Shown here: one piece after another, positions 57,901 through 64,000 of the stretch
Position numbering within the stretch: position 1 is the first letter of the stretch
Layout: every line of letters starts with the position of its first letter
Assembly (NCBI GenBank): GCA_029237695.1
Contig: CM055266.1
Location: forward strand, 6,768,064 to 6,832,063
Reading direction: 5' to 3'
Origin: Conchocele bisecta
Lineage: Eukaryota > Mollusca > Bivalvia > Lucinida > Thyasiridae
DNA: 64,000 nt
Notes under the pieces: generated by a model
What the model was told of the DNA's origin: nothing
The model's input: the letters and a program-made list of their open reading frames with translations, nothing else
Databases searched by the model: none
Translations under genes and position numbers: made by a program

Positions 57901-60900
57901 TGCTTATTTTTTATCATCCATATTATCATTCTATAGCCAACCCATGCGGTCTCTATGCTCAATGTCAAGGTTGAAATGAAATTTACGTTAAGAGTTCTGA
58001 GGGGTACATACTCCATCAATGTTGCTGATTTCTTGTGTCGCTGATTTCTTGTGTCACAGCTAAGGTTCCATCTCTATATGACACGCCATGTGATTAAGTA
58101 CCTTCGGACATCTGTGTATTTTCATGAAATACGGTTTACAAAATGTTCAATATTTTCCGTAAATGGTGTCAAAAGTTGACAAAATTTTCAGAGTACATGC
58201 AGGATTATATCCTGCATGTACTCTGAAAGTTTTGTCAACTTTTGACTTCATTTCTTAAAAATATTGTAAACGTATTTATTTAATGAAATTACACAGATGT
58301 CCGCAGGTACAAAATTGTATGGCATTTCTTATTATATGTGGTTGTGACTGGAGAAATAGGGCTTACTTGGTTTGCGACCAGTGTAGATCCAGATCAGCCT
58401 GTGCATCTGTCATTCGACAGATTATTTTTCTACGTCATTTACGGAAAATATTGTAAATATTGTTCACGAGCTATTGCACATGTTCTTAGGTGCAGAATAA
58501 CATGGTTGTTTCAGTGTTACATGTATCATCTCTAGGAGATGATTCAAGTGTGGCCTGACTTTGTAATGCATTTGCTCTTATATCAGCTTATAATGTCGTC
58601 AAAATTGACAATTTGACGTTAGCATATGAATTGTTTCTTCGCCGGAAATGACGTCAAAACATGACGTCAATTACGTCTCGCGAATGTCCTGTAGGAAATA
58701 TTACTTTCAAGGAAAAAATATCCCTCCAGATAAGGTGCGTATTTGCGTAAATACCCAATTAAAATTGCCAAAAACCCAATTGAAATCAGAAGTAGTGAGT
58801 ATCAAAAAGCAATGGAAAATTTGTGGTATCTTTATCATGCTACAGAAAAAAATAAACAAACCACAAATATAGCATATTTTCTTATTTTCCAATGAAAACA
58901 CATCTCGGTATTTCATTAGAATTGTCTCCAAGGAGACAATTCTAATGAAATACCGAGATGTGTTTTCATTTAGAAGCAAACTATTCAATAAGTGCGGTCT
59001 GCTGATGTGTAAACGGTAGTGTGATTCTATTTTACACAATTAAAATTTTGCAATATCTAATTGCTTCAGAAATGATGGAGTGACAATACTCAATTACTAA
59101 TTCCTTATCTGGAGCCCTGCCTCCAGAATCATGGTACATCATGGGGTAGCATGTAATATACAGCTTTAATATTTGCTAAACATCATAACTTGTTTTTCTG
59201 TTTTCGCACATGTAGGGTGGACAGCAGAGGACTGTGCAATGATGAAGGGCCACCACGGCAGCTCGCAGCTCGTGTTTGACCACTGCCTCACCCAGCGCCG
59301 TGCCATCTCCAACAGCGTGCCCTCCACCCCCCGGGCCCCCTCCCTGCCCCCCAGCAGCCACACCACGCCCCGCGATCACACAGAATCCTCCGTGTTTGGT
59401 ATGCCGGCACTTCCGGGAGACGAAGGTAAATGGGCGTCGCCGGAGACAATTGACTTTAAAACATTGTGATCAGTGTAGATCCTGAGTGTAATTGCATTAT
59501 TGCAGATCAGATCAGACTGCGCAGATGATACAAATTGATATTCATGAGCATACAGAAGGTTAGGATGGTTGAATGGTGACCAGTGTAGCCCCCATGCTGG
59601 TCACACACATTTTAGAGTACCTTTTGTGAACATGGTACCCAAGTAGTCTTCTTGAAACTTTAAGTTCTTGCTCATTGTTGCCTGTATGTTAATTGTGATG
59701 GAATCGTTAGAACATTGTGATAACTGTTCAGAGGTTACAACATCCAAGAAAATAGTTTGATTGGTCGAAGTTGTGACGTTACTGACGTCATTTCTCCATA
59801 TATGGTGAACACGAGTGTGGTGAAAACTGCTGCCACTTTACAGAACCAAGTGATGTAATTCTCCATTATATCTGGTTGAAATGCAAGAAATTTGTGTAAA
59901 CTACTGGTTGAAATGTAAGAAATTTGTGTAAACGACTGATTGAAACGTAAAACTATGTTGATTATAAGAAATGTGTAAGAATGTAAAACTTTGTATAAAC
60001 TACTGGTTGAAATATAAGAAATTTGTGTAAACTATTGATTGAAATGTAAGAAATTTGTGTAAACTACTGGTTGAAATATATGAAATTTGTGTAAACGACT
60101 GATTGAAATGTAAGAAATTTGTGTAAACTATTTATTGAAATGTAAGAAATCTGTTTAAACTATTGATTGAAAGGTAATAAATTTGTGTAAACTACTGGTT
60201 GAAATGTAAGAAATTTGTGTAAACGACAGATTGAAATGTAAGAACTTCGTGTAAACTACTGGTTGCAATATAAGAAATTTGTGTAAACTATTGATTGAAA
60301 TGTAAGAAATTTGTGTAAACTATTGATTGAAATGTAAGAAATTTGTGTAAACTACTGGTTGAAATGCAAGAAATTTGTGTAAACGACTGATGAAATGTAA
60401 GAAATTTGTGTAAACTACTGGTTGAAATGCAAGAAATTTGTGTAAACGACTGATGAAATGTAAGAAATTTGTGTAAACTATTGATTGAAATGTAACAAAT
60501 TTGTGTAAACTATCGATTGAAATGTAAGAAATTTGTGTAAACTACCGATTGAAATGTAAGAAATTTGTGTAAACTACTGGTTGAAATATAAGAAATTTGT
60601 GTAAACTATTGATTGAAATGTAAGAAATTTGTGTAAACTATTGATTGAAATGTAAGAAATTTGTGTAAACTACTGGTTGAAATGCAAGAAATTTGTGTAA
60701 ACGACTGATGAAATGTAAGAAATTTGTGTAAACTACTGGTTGAAATGCAAGAAATTTGTGTAAACGACTGATGAAATGTAAGAAATTTGTGTAAACTATT
60801 GATTGAAATGTAACAAATTTGTGTAAACTATCGATTGAAATGTAAGAAATTTGTGTAAACTACCGATTGAAATGTAAGAAATTTGTGTAAACTACTGGTT

Positions 60901-62934
60901 GAAATATAAGAAATTTGTGTAAACTATTATTGATAAAATGTAACAAATTTGTGTAAACTATTGATTGAAATGTAAGAAATTTGTGTAAACTACGATTAAA
61001 ATGTAAGAAATTTGTGTAAACTATCGATTGAAATGTAAGAAATTTGTGTAAACTACCGATTGAAATGTAAGAAATTTGTGTAAACTACTGGTTGAAATAT
61101 AAGAAATTTGTGTAAACTATCGATTGAAATATAAGAAATTTGTGTAAACTATTGATTAAAATGTAACAAATTTGTGTAAACTATTGATTGAAATGTAAGA
61201 AATTTGTGTAAACTACCGATTAAAATGTAAGAAATTTGTGTAAACTATCGATTGAAATGTAAGAAATTTGTGTAAACTACCGATTGAAATGTAAGAAATT
61301 TGTGTAAACTACTGGTTGAAATATAAGAAATTTGTGTAAACTATCGATTGAAATGTAAGAAATTTGTGTAAACTACCGATTGAAATGTAAGAAATTTGTG
61401 TAAACTACTGGTTGAAATATAAGAAATTTGTGTAAACTATTGATTAAAATGTAACAAATTTGTGTAAACTATTGATTGAAATGTAAGAAATTTGTGTAAA
61501 CTACCGATTAAAATGTAAGAAATTTGTGTAAACTATCGATTGAAATGTAAGAAATTTGTGTAAACCACTGATTGAAATGTAAGAAATTTGTGTAAACTAC
61601 CGATTGAAATGTAAGAAATTTGTGTAAACTACCGATTGAAATGTAAGAAATTTGTGTAAACTACTGGTTGAAATATAAGAAATTTGTGTAAACTATCAAT
61701 TGAAATGTAAGAAATGTGTGTAAACTACCGATTGAAATGTAAGAAATTTGTGTAATGTAAGAAATTTTGTAAACTATTGTTTGAAATGTAAGAAATTTGT
61801 GTAAACTACTGGTTGAAATATAAGAAATTTGTGTAAACTATTGATTGAAATGTAAGAAATTTGTGTAAACTACTGGTTGAAATATAAGAAATTTGTGTAA
61901 TGTAAGAAATTTTGTAAACTATTGTTTGAAATGTAAGAAATTTGTGTAAACTACTGGTTGAAATATAAGAAATTTGTGTAAACTATTGATTGAAATGTAA
62001 GAAATTTGTGTAAACTACTGGTTGAAATATAAGAAATTTGTGTAAACTATTGATTGAAATGTAACAAATTTGTGTAAACTATTGATTGAAATGTAAGAAA
62101 TTTGTGTAAACTACCGATTGAAATGTAAGAAATTTGTGTAAACTATCGATTGAAATGTAAGAAATTTGTGTAAACCACTGATTGAAATGTAGAAATTTGT
62201 GTAAACTACCGATTGAAATGTAAGAAATTTGTGTAAACTACCGATTGAAATGTAAGAAATTTGTGTAAACTATCGATTGAAATGTAAGAAATTTGTGTAA
62301 ACCACTGATTGAAATGTAAGAAATTTGTGTAAACTACCGATTGAAATGTAAGAAATTTGTGTAAACTACCGATTGAAATGTAAGAAATTTGTGTAAACTA
62401 TCGATTGAAATGTAAGAAATTTGTGTAAACCACTGATTGAAATGTAAGAAATGTGTAAACTACCGATTGAAATGTAAGAAATTTGTGTAAACTACCGATT
62501 GAAATGTAAGAAATTTGTGTAAACTACTGGTTGAAATATAAGAAAGTTGTGTAAACTATCGATTGAAATGTAAGAAATTTGTGTAAACTACCGATTGAAA
62601 TGTAAGAAATTTGTGTAAACCACTGATTGAAATGTAAGAAATTTTGTAAACTATTGTTTGAAATGTAAGAAATTTGTGTAAACTACTGGTTGAAATATAA
62701 GAAATTTGTGTAAACTATTGATTGAAATGTAACAAATTTGTGTAAACTATTGATTGAAATGTAAGAAATTTGAGTCAAATACTGGTTGAAACGTAAGTGA
62801 AGCACAGTTCTATATTTGTTGCAGAGGAGTCCGGTGATGAAACATTGAGCCGGGCATCGGGCGCCGGTGACCGCCACATTGATTCGTGGGCCGATGACAC
62901 CGATATCAGCTCCATGGAGGAACACAAGAAAAAG
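33727..62934 (+). CDS. ANKRD26: ANKRD26/POTE-type ankyrin repeat protein, 5' part of gene (7 exons)
   Basis: Exons 33727-33947, 36846-36960, 54141-54314, 54868-54980, 56542-56636, 59216-59425 and 62825-62934 join in phase into 346 codons with no stop, so the gene continues past the window. Order of parts: basic N-terminus MKKIKGFFAGKDK (1-13); Ser/Thr/Gly linker; YDVREKDLPKIHKAAWTGDL (about 38-57); five ankyrin repeats (about 73-241) with TPLHLA, TPLMKA, TALHLA, TPLHLS and TPLHHA cores; closing GWTAEDCAMM; then a Pro/Ser and acidic tail. The DLPKIHKAA entry and the GWTAED exit are hallmarks I recall from ANKRD26/POTE proteins. Vertebrate ANKRD26 lies at the distal appendages of centrioles. 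The large C-terminal coiled-coil part expected of the family would lie downstream, so orthology to ANKRD26 itself rather than a relative is inferred. Confidence 0.87.
34545..34904 (+). mobile_element. MITE family G, copy 4
   Basis: Complete copy in intron 1 of the ANKRD26-like gene, same orientation as 13778 and 18268. Confidence 0.9.
35826..36215 (-). mobile_element. MITE family M
   Basis: 'gctccagataaggaattagt' to 'cgcagcttatctgga'. Core 'cttggcatttcattagaatt' with tip 'gtctccttggagac'. Confidence 0.88.
36263..36765 (+). mobile_element. element J, diverged copy
   Basis: 'gacaatgtccagccgtcggt' hairpin, then 'attccgaggtcac' to 'ggccccgaaatgagcattgt'. The GC-rich second part is extensively mutated. 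It ends about 80 bp before exon 2 (36846). Confidence 0.75.
36846..36960 (+). CDS. ANKRD26: ANKRD26-like exon 2 (ankyrin repeat 1)
   Basis: Acceptor 'ctaccttttcag', donor AAG|gtacga; 115 bp, phase 2 to 0. It reads TPLHLACVQGHANVTQELLE then NAKPNVGDNQAKTPLMK: one full ankyrin repeat and the start of the second. The correct frame differs from the longer open frames across this stretch. Confidence 0.9.
37322..37428. repeat. near-perfect hairpin, about 47-bp arms
   Basis: 'agtagtgaacggtaactctt' to 'cggtacgggag' and its exact inverse meet at 'gtccgtagctacggac'. A shorter relative lies near 29595-29635. Confidence 0.93.
37590..37750. mobile_element. MITE family M, internally deleted (160 bp)
   Basis: Both ends 'gctccagataagctgcgtat' and 'atacgcagcttatctggagc' intact; the central hairpin is lost. 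Confidence 0.88.
38090..38190. mobile_element. hairpin element C
   Basis: 'ttatttctcatcagaagtat' and 'gagaaataaaat' shoulders around 'gaaccgtctcgttgagacggttc'. Confidence 0.85.
38240..38437. mobile_element. MITE family E, diverged
   Basis: 'aatgctggaaattaaaatta', core 'ttgtcagcaccttagaatca' / 'aaagtgctgccaaac', end 'ttcagcattgtaatggtta'. Confidence 0.7.
38950..39183 (+). mobile_element. hairpin element K
   Basis: 'atgtggttatgactggagaa' to 'gaatttctccagtca'. It directly abuts an M element at 39187. Confidence 0.88.
39187..39562 (+). mobile_element. MITE family M
   Basis: 'gagctccagataagctgcgt' to 'ttccttatctggagc', with part of the core deleted on one side. Confidence 0.88.
39778..40170 (-). 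mobile_element. MITE family M
   Basis: Full length, opposite orientation to 39187; perfect core with 'gtctccttggagac'. Confidence 0.9.
40310..40406. mobile_element. hairpin element C
   Basis: Core 'gaaccgtctcgacgagacggttc' in 'aagtatatgttgtgaccact' arms. Confidence 0.87.
40485..40980. mobile_element. MITE with about 95-bp terminal inverted repeats (element Q)
   Basis: 'cacaggcattcggcgtgttt' to 'gtcggacacgacctcgtatc' at the left is inverted at 40885-40978 with few changes. The interior has a second 'aggtcggacacaacctccta' and 'catttgagaattattg' repeated. Confidence 0.9.
41083..41645. mobile_element. MITE family R interrupted by element S
   Basis: R parts: 'aaccctttgaacccgaaagc' to 'caaataccccctttt' (41083-41230) and 'ataaatggaatagtctgaaa' to 'ggggtgaaagggtta' (41549-41645). 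Element S (41231-41548) is 'tgccaccgggtttcgaagaa' to 'gacgcatttcttgtt'. Confidence 0.85.
41815..42200 (-). mobile_element. MITE family M
   Basis: 'gggctccagataaggaatta' to 'cagcttatctggagc'; core 'cttggcatttcattagaatt' partly lost on one arm. Confidence 0.88.
42327..42506. mobile_element. inverted-repeat element P with duplicated left arm
   Basis: 'gggcccggttgctcaaaaca' and 'gttttgaacaaccgggccc' ends; 'actgttaaatccttaactga' occurs twice on the left and once on the right; tip 'aatctctgttttaacagagatt'. Confidence 0.9.
42530..42885 (-). mobile_element. MITE family M, one end lost
   Basis: Begins inside the element at 'ctccatcatttctgaagcaa' and ends 'cagcttatctggagc'. Confidence 0.85.
43213..43627 (+). 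mobile_element. element K carrying nested element L
   Basis: K starts 'gcgactggagaaatggggct', breaks at 43290 after 'cagcctgtgcatc', and resumes near 43555 to 'gccccatttctccagtcaca'. L (43290-43522) has 'tttgcatgctgggaaac' and 'gctagcatgcaaagagtta' ends. Confidence 0.75.
43994..44220. mobile_element. element X (CAGGGGCGGATC ends)
   Basis: 'caggggcggatctggagg' to 'actggatccgcccctg'. Interior 'ggttgcaaccccc', 'gtttacatagatcacagttt' and 'tgtcctgggggcatgccc'. Confidence 0.88.
44432..45440 (+). mobile_element. element W with internal direct repeats
   Basis: 'tgtctcgcccacgttagtgg' to 'gggtgagacactcgcaggcg'. Inside, a block with 'tccgttagtcggatcattac', 'aacttcataaatagcttcct' and 'gtgaccttgaccttc' recurs about seven times. 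A second copy lies at 55339-56030. Confidence 0.85.
45728..45880 (+). mobile_element. hairpin element K
   Basis: 'ggctgtgactggagatatgg' to 'cactggtcacaaatcccata'. Confidence 0.85.
46390..47962 (+). mobile_element. SINE-like V interrupted by element T
   Basis: V runs to 'tcagggctgaatatata' (46622) and resumes at 'tgtaaatattcagttctgat' (47811). T (46624-47810) is 'tagctcacctgagcgaagct' to 'gggccatcatggccctcttg', with two to three internal repeats of 'atggtgaccccggggtcaaa' and 'ggaatgatcgatgta'. Open frames inside T are not coding in any form I recognise. Confidence 0.82.
47988..48440. mobile_element. MITE family L with five-fold one-arm repeat
   Basis: Ends 'ttaactctttgcatgctggg' / 'ccagcatgcgaagagttaa'. 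The arm 'tgtcttgaaatttcattaga' + 'attgagtcctccgga' occurs five times in tandem (48092-48273) against one inverted full copy plus decayed partial copies on the right. Confidence 0.9.
48690..48942. mobile_element. MITE family E with duplicated arm
   Basis: 'taacccttacaccactatct' to 'agcggtctaagtctta'. 'acatgctttgacagcactt' appears twice on the left (48768 and 48800). Confidence 0.82.
49822..50068. mobile_element. MITE family R
   Basis: 'aaccctttcatcaccacatg' to 'ttgggatgtaagggttaa'; core 'atgagccggctcgtgacgag' with 'ccgtctcatcaggatctgca'. Other copies at 53325-53534 (-), 53873-54110, 57255-57490 and 63391-63626 (-). Confidence 0.88.
50130..50430 (+). mobile_element. element D
   Basis: Body with 'aaaactgacgttttatgcga' and hairpin 'gtaggaactcctcggcaaac' / 'ctcggaattcctac'. 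Confidence 0.78.
50635..50820. mobile_element. inverted-repeat element (AGGGATTCCGCTGG)
   Basis: Ends 'acagggattccgctgg' / 'ccagcggaatccctga'. The AT-only centre has A- and T-runs. Confidence 0.85.
51110..51180. mobile_element. hairpin element C, short copy
   Basis: 'tgtatatgttgtgaccaccg' and 'tggtcacaacatataca'; the core is partly deleted on one side. Confidence 0.82.
51361..51668 (+). mobile_element. palindromic MITE family A, full length
   Basis: Both ends intact (cagtagcctatttcacc / ggtgaaataggctact) with the central 'ttattacattatcacagcc' hairpin. It lies in intron 2 of the ANKRD26-like gene. Confidence 0.9.
52029..52268. mobile_element. MITE family L
   Basis: 'ttaactctttgcatgctggg' to 'gccgctagcatgcaaa'. 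Core 'attagaattgtgtccggaggacacaattctaat' (arms only partly quoted in the family description). Confidence 0.88.
53325..53534 (-). mobile_element. MITE family R
   Basis: Reverse copy: 'aatcatcacaaaatgatttt', 'cctgataagacggctcgtca' and 'gtgttgaaagggttaa'. Confidence 0.87.
53873..54110 (+). mobile_element. MITE family R next to an exon
   Basis: 'aaccctttcaacaccacacg' to 'ggggggaaagggta'. It ends about 30 bp before exon 3 of the ANKRD26-like gene. Confidence 0.88.
54141..54314 (+). CDS. ANKRD26: ANKRD26-like exon 3 (ankyrin repeats 2-3)
   Basis: Acceptor 'cactttacag', donor AGG|gtacgt; 174 bp, phase 0-0, 58 residues beginning AVECNQDECVRLLIEYRAEV, with GNTALHLAVREGFANI in repeat 3. It joins smoothly to LMK at the end of exon 2 across a 17-kb intron, so no exon appears to be missing between them. 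Confidence 0.92.
54663..54850. repeat. 48-bp direct repeat around a fragment of element F
   Basis: 'gtaattcagaccgtacaatt' to 'gccagagttaatgcc' (54665-54712) is repeated with few changes at 54804-54850. Between them is F-like sequence 'tttatggaaaatatcgtaaa' and 'cacatgttctgaggtacaaa'. Confidence 0.82.
54868..54980 (+). CDS. ANKRD26: ANKRD26-like exon 4 (ankyrin repeat 4)
   Basis: Acceptor 'gtttttgcag', donor AG|gtgata; 113 bp, phase 0 to 2. It encodes MGYTPLHLSVLDTSKRDDLT, then LLLKNDADPNIVDNFM. The first Met is internal. Confidence 0.9.
55339..56030 (+). mobile_element. element W with nested hairpin element
   Basis: 'tgtctcacctatgttagtgg' to 'gggtgagacactcgccggcg'. Inserted at 55519-55712 is a hairpin with ends 'agagctccagttaaggtgcg' / 'cgcaccttaactggagctct' and core 'agaatcgtctctttgagacg'. 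Confidence 0.83.
56140..56522 (+). mobile_element. element D next to an exon
   Basis: Perfect hairpin 'gtaggaattcctcggcaaag' / 'ccgaggaattcctac' in 'gatatcaagtttatcaggct' arms. It ends about 20 bp upstream of exon 5 (56542). Confidence 0.83.
56542..56636 (+). CDS. ANKRD26: ANKRD26-like exon 5 (ankyrin repeat 5)
   Basis: Acceptor 'tctgcctacag', donor G|gtaaat; 95 bp, phase 2 to 1. Encodes TPLHHACNEDCLNQVKLLLQ and KGVNTTIKDVK. Too short for the ORF scan; both phases match. A MITE ends about 20 bp upstream of the acceptor. Confidence 0.9.
57000..57215 (+). mobile_element. hairpin element K, diverged
   Basis: 'atgtgactggagaaattggg' to 'gccccatttcttcagtcgca', core mutated. Confidence 0.8.
57255..57490 (+). 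mobile_element. MITE family R
   Basis: 'aaccaccacatgcctgtata' to 'agaggtgaaagggttga'; core 'gagccggctctcacgagccg'. Confidence 0.86.
58066..58330. mobile_element. hairpin element F, copy 2
   Basis: Inner arms 'ttgacaaaattttcagagta' / 'tactctgaaagttttgtcaa' meet at 'catgcaggattatatcctgcatg'. A K fragment follows at 58336. Confidence 0.87.
58727..59118 (+). mobile_element. MITE family M with symmetric core change
   Basis: 'ctccagataaggtgcgtatt' to 'ttccttatctggagc'. The core arms read 'catctcggtatttc' and 'gaaataccgagatg': both differ from the usual cttgg/ccaag at the paired position. Confidence 0.88.
59216..59425 (+). CDS. ANKRD26: ANKRD26-like exon 6 (GWTAED motif, Pro/Ser region)
   Basis: Acceptor 'ttcgcacatgtag', donor G|gtaaat; 210 bp, phase 1 to 1. 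Begins GWTAEDCAMMKGHHGSSQLV (end of the ankyrin domain), then a Ser/Thr/Pro-rich linker containing PSTPRAPSLPPSSHTTPRD. High GC with C-rich third positions. Confidence 0.92.
59870..62795 (+). repeat. 32-bp minisatellite, about 90 units, with higher-order repeats
   Basis: The unit is 'ttgaaatgtaagaaattt' followed by 'gtgtaaactaccga', 32 bp, with variants at the end (ctactggt, ctattgat, ctatcgat, gactgat, ccactgat). A ten-unit block of 318 bp recurs (the 'gaaatgcaag' marker at 60361 and 60679). A ~130-bp period built on 'ccactgattg' recurs around 62172-62450. It lies in the intron between ANKRD26-like exons 6 and 7 and has no coding potential. Confidence 0.96.
62825..62934 (+). CDS. ANKRD26: ANKRD26-like exon 7 (acidic linker), last in window
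   Basis: Acceptor 'tttgttgcag', donor AAG|gtaacg; 110 bp, phase 1 to 0. Encodes EESGDETLSRASGAGDRHID, then an acidic stretch ending EEHKKK. The 32-bp minisatellite ends about 30 bp upstream. No further exon is evident to 64000. Confidence 0.85.
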
Positions 62935-63840
62935 GTAACGTTCGCCATGGCAATTTGTGCAGAATCTCTGAAATTAGGAATTTAAGGGGTTAGTGGGACA
63001 CAGGGGCTGATGGAAAAGAGTTTCCTGCATTTAATGGGTCCATATAATTATACCTAATTACATGGACAGTTTATTGTAATGGTGGACAACATTTGCTGAA
63101 AATTATTCACAAAATCCTAAAAAGTAGCAATATTTTGCTATGCTCAGAATTTTTTCTCCAAAATATCAATGCTATTTATCGAAAACATTCTCTGACACTG
63201 CATGCAATATAATGCTCCTGCTTTCAATGGGTAGATCTACATATTGGAAATAGTTGCATGAAAACCTGAACTGATGACGGCATTTCACTAACGCTTAACT
63301 TGAATGTGCTTTGATTTCAGTGTGTCACCCATGCATCCCACTGTACGCAGGACATTTTTTTGCACATCCACGGACAGACCTCTGCAGATTAACCCTCTCA
63401 CCCCTAAGTAACTGGAATGGATTTTGATATGTTAATTTTGCAACCAATCCAATCATCACAAAATGATTTTCAGACCAGTCCATTTATGAACATGGGGTGT
63501 TTTTGTTCTAAAAAATTTCTTGCAAAAAGTGCAGATCCTGATGAGACGGCTCGTCACGAGCCGGCTCATCTGGATCTACACTTTTTTCCAATACCACTAT
63601 ACAGGCTTGTGGTGTTGAAAGGGTTAAGGGGGATGCATACACACCCCCTCTGCGTACGGGCCTGGTCCCTCATGCATCCCACTGTGATGTCTTGCCATTG
63701 TTTTGTTTGCTGTATGCATTTCATGTCCACCTAATAACTGGTGAAGGAATTGCAGCTGTGAGTTGAACTTTCACAGACAGAGACAATCCTGGGCTTACTA
63801 CGGAGCCCCACAGGGGACGTAGAATTCTCTTTTTTATTAA
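62935..63840. other. intron sequence with MITE family R
   Basis: No exon recognised. A reverse family R copy spans 63391-63626 ('aaccctctcacccctaagta' to 'tgttgaaagggttaag'). The rest is unassigned AT-rich intron. Confidence 0.65.
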
Positions 63841-64000
63841 TTTGTGCCCATGAAATAACAATTTGTTCAAATGAAATAACAATTTGTTCCCACAAAATAA
63901 CAATTTGTTGCCTCAATTTAACAATTTGTTCCCACAAAATAACAATTTGTTCACACAAAATAACAATTTGTTTCCTCAGTTTAACAATTTGTTCCCATGA
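63841..64000 (+). repeat. 21-bp tandem repeat at right edge
   Basis: Unit 'acaaaataacaatttgttccc', about 7.6 copies, continuing past the window. The period is a multiple of three, so the minus strand stays open with a seven-residue EQIVILW-like repeat; with no other coding sign I treat it as a simple repeat. Confidence 0.9.

Noticed and set aside
59166..59379. Minus-strand Gly-rich ORFs over ANKRD26-like exon 6
   Set aside because: Shadows of the C-rich coding exon; the + strand frame fits ankyrin motifs and splice phases.
59870..62795. CRISPR array (32-bp repeat)
   Set aside because: No spacers; it is a head-to-tail minisatellite with linked variants.

Overview
This is eukaryotic genomic DNA, AT-rich and very dense in repeats. 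It holds two multi-exon protein-coding genes, both on the + strand and both cut by the window edges. The introns and the intergenic space are packed with short inverted-repeat elements (MITE-like) and a few SINE-like units. Several of these, such as the 'gactggagaaatgg...gtgtagatccagatcagcc' hairpin and the 'agctcacctgagc...ggtgagc' unit, are types I associate from memory with bivalve molluscs. A marine or freshwater bivalve is therefore my best guess; no search was run.

Region 1 (1-19462): the 3' part of an orthologue of CCDC146, a coiled-coil centriole/axoneme protein (Chlamydomonas MBO2 family). Eleven exons chain without a phase error into 564 codons ending in a conserved C-terminus. The intron before exon 8 of the window is almost wholly a 107-bp tandem array of about 50 units (about 7826-13437). 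Each unit repeats the exon's own 3' splice acceptor plus its first ~20 coding bases, and the last acceptor is the one that leads into the full-length exon.

Region 2 (19463-33726): intergenic. It contains MITEs, nested elements and one unrecognised, GC-rich, intronless ORF (24091-25057) with an apparent +1 frameshift.

Region 3 (33727-64000): the 5' part of an ankyrin-repeat gene of the ANKRD26/POTE type. Seven exons (346 codons) encode a short basic N-terminus, five ankyrin repeats with a closing GWTAED motif, and a low-complexity acidic region. The gene runs off the right edge. Intron 2 is about 17 kb and stuffed with MITEs, and the intron before the last visible exon holds a ~2.9 kb, 32-bp minisatellite with higher-order structure.

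Both proteins belong to families linked to centrioles and cilia, and they lie head-to-tail about 14 kb apart. The most unusual features are the array of splice acceptors, a group of MITE families that share 'shoulder' sequences but carry different palindromic cores, repeated one-arm amplification of hairpins, and the frequent placement of repeats within 20-45 bp of 3' splice sites. No tRNA, rRNA, CRISPR or prokaryotic feature was seen.
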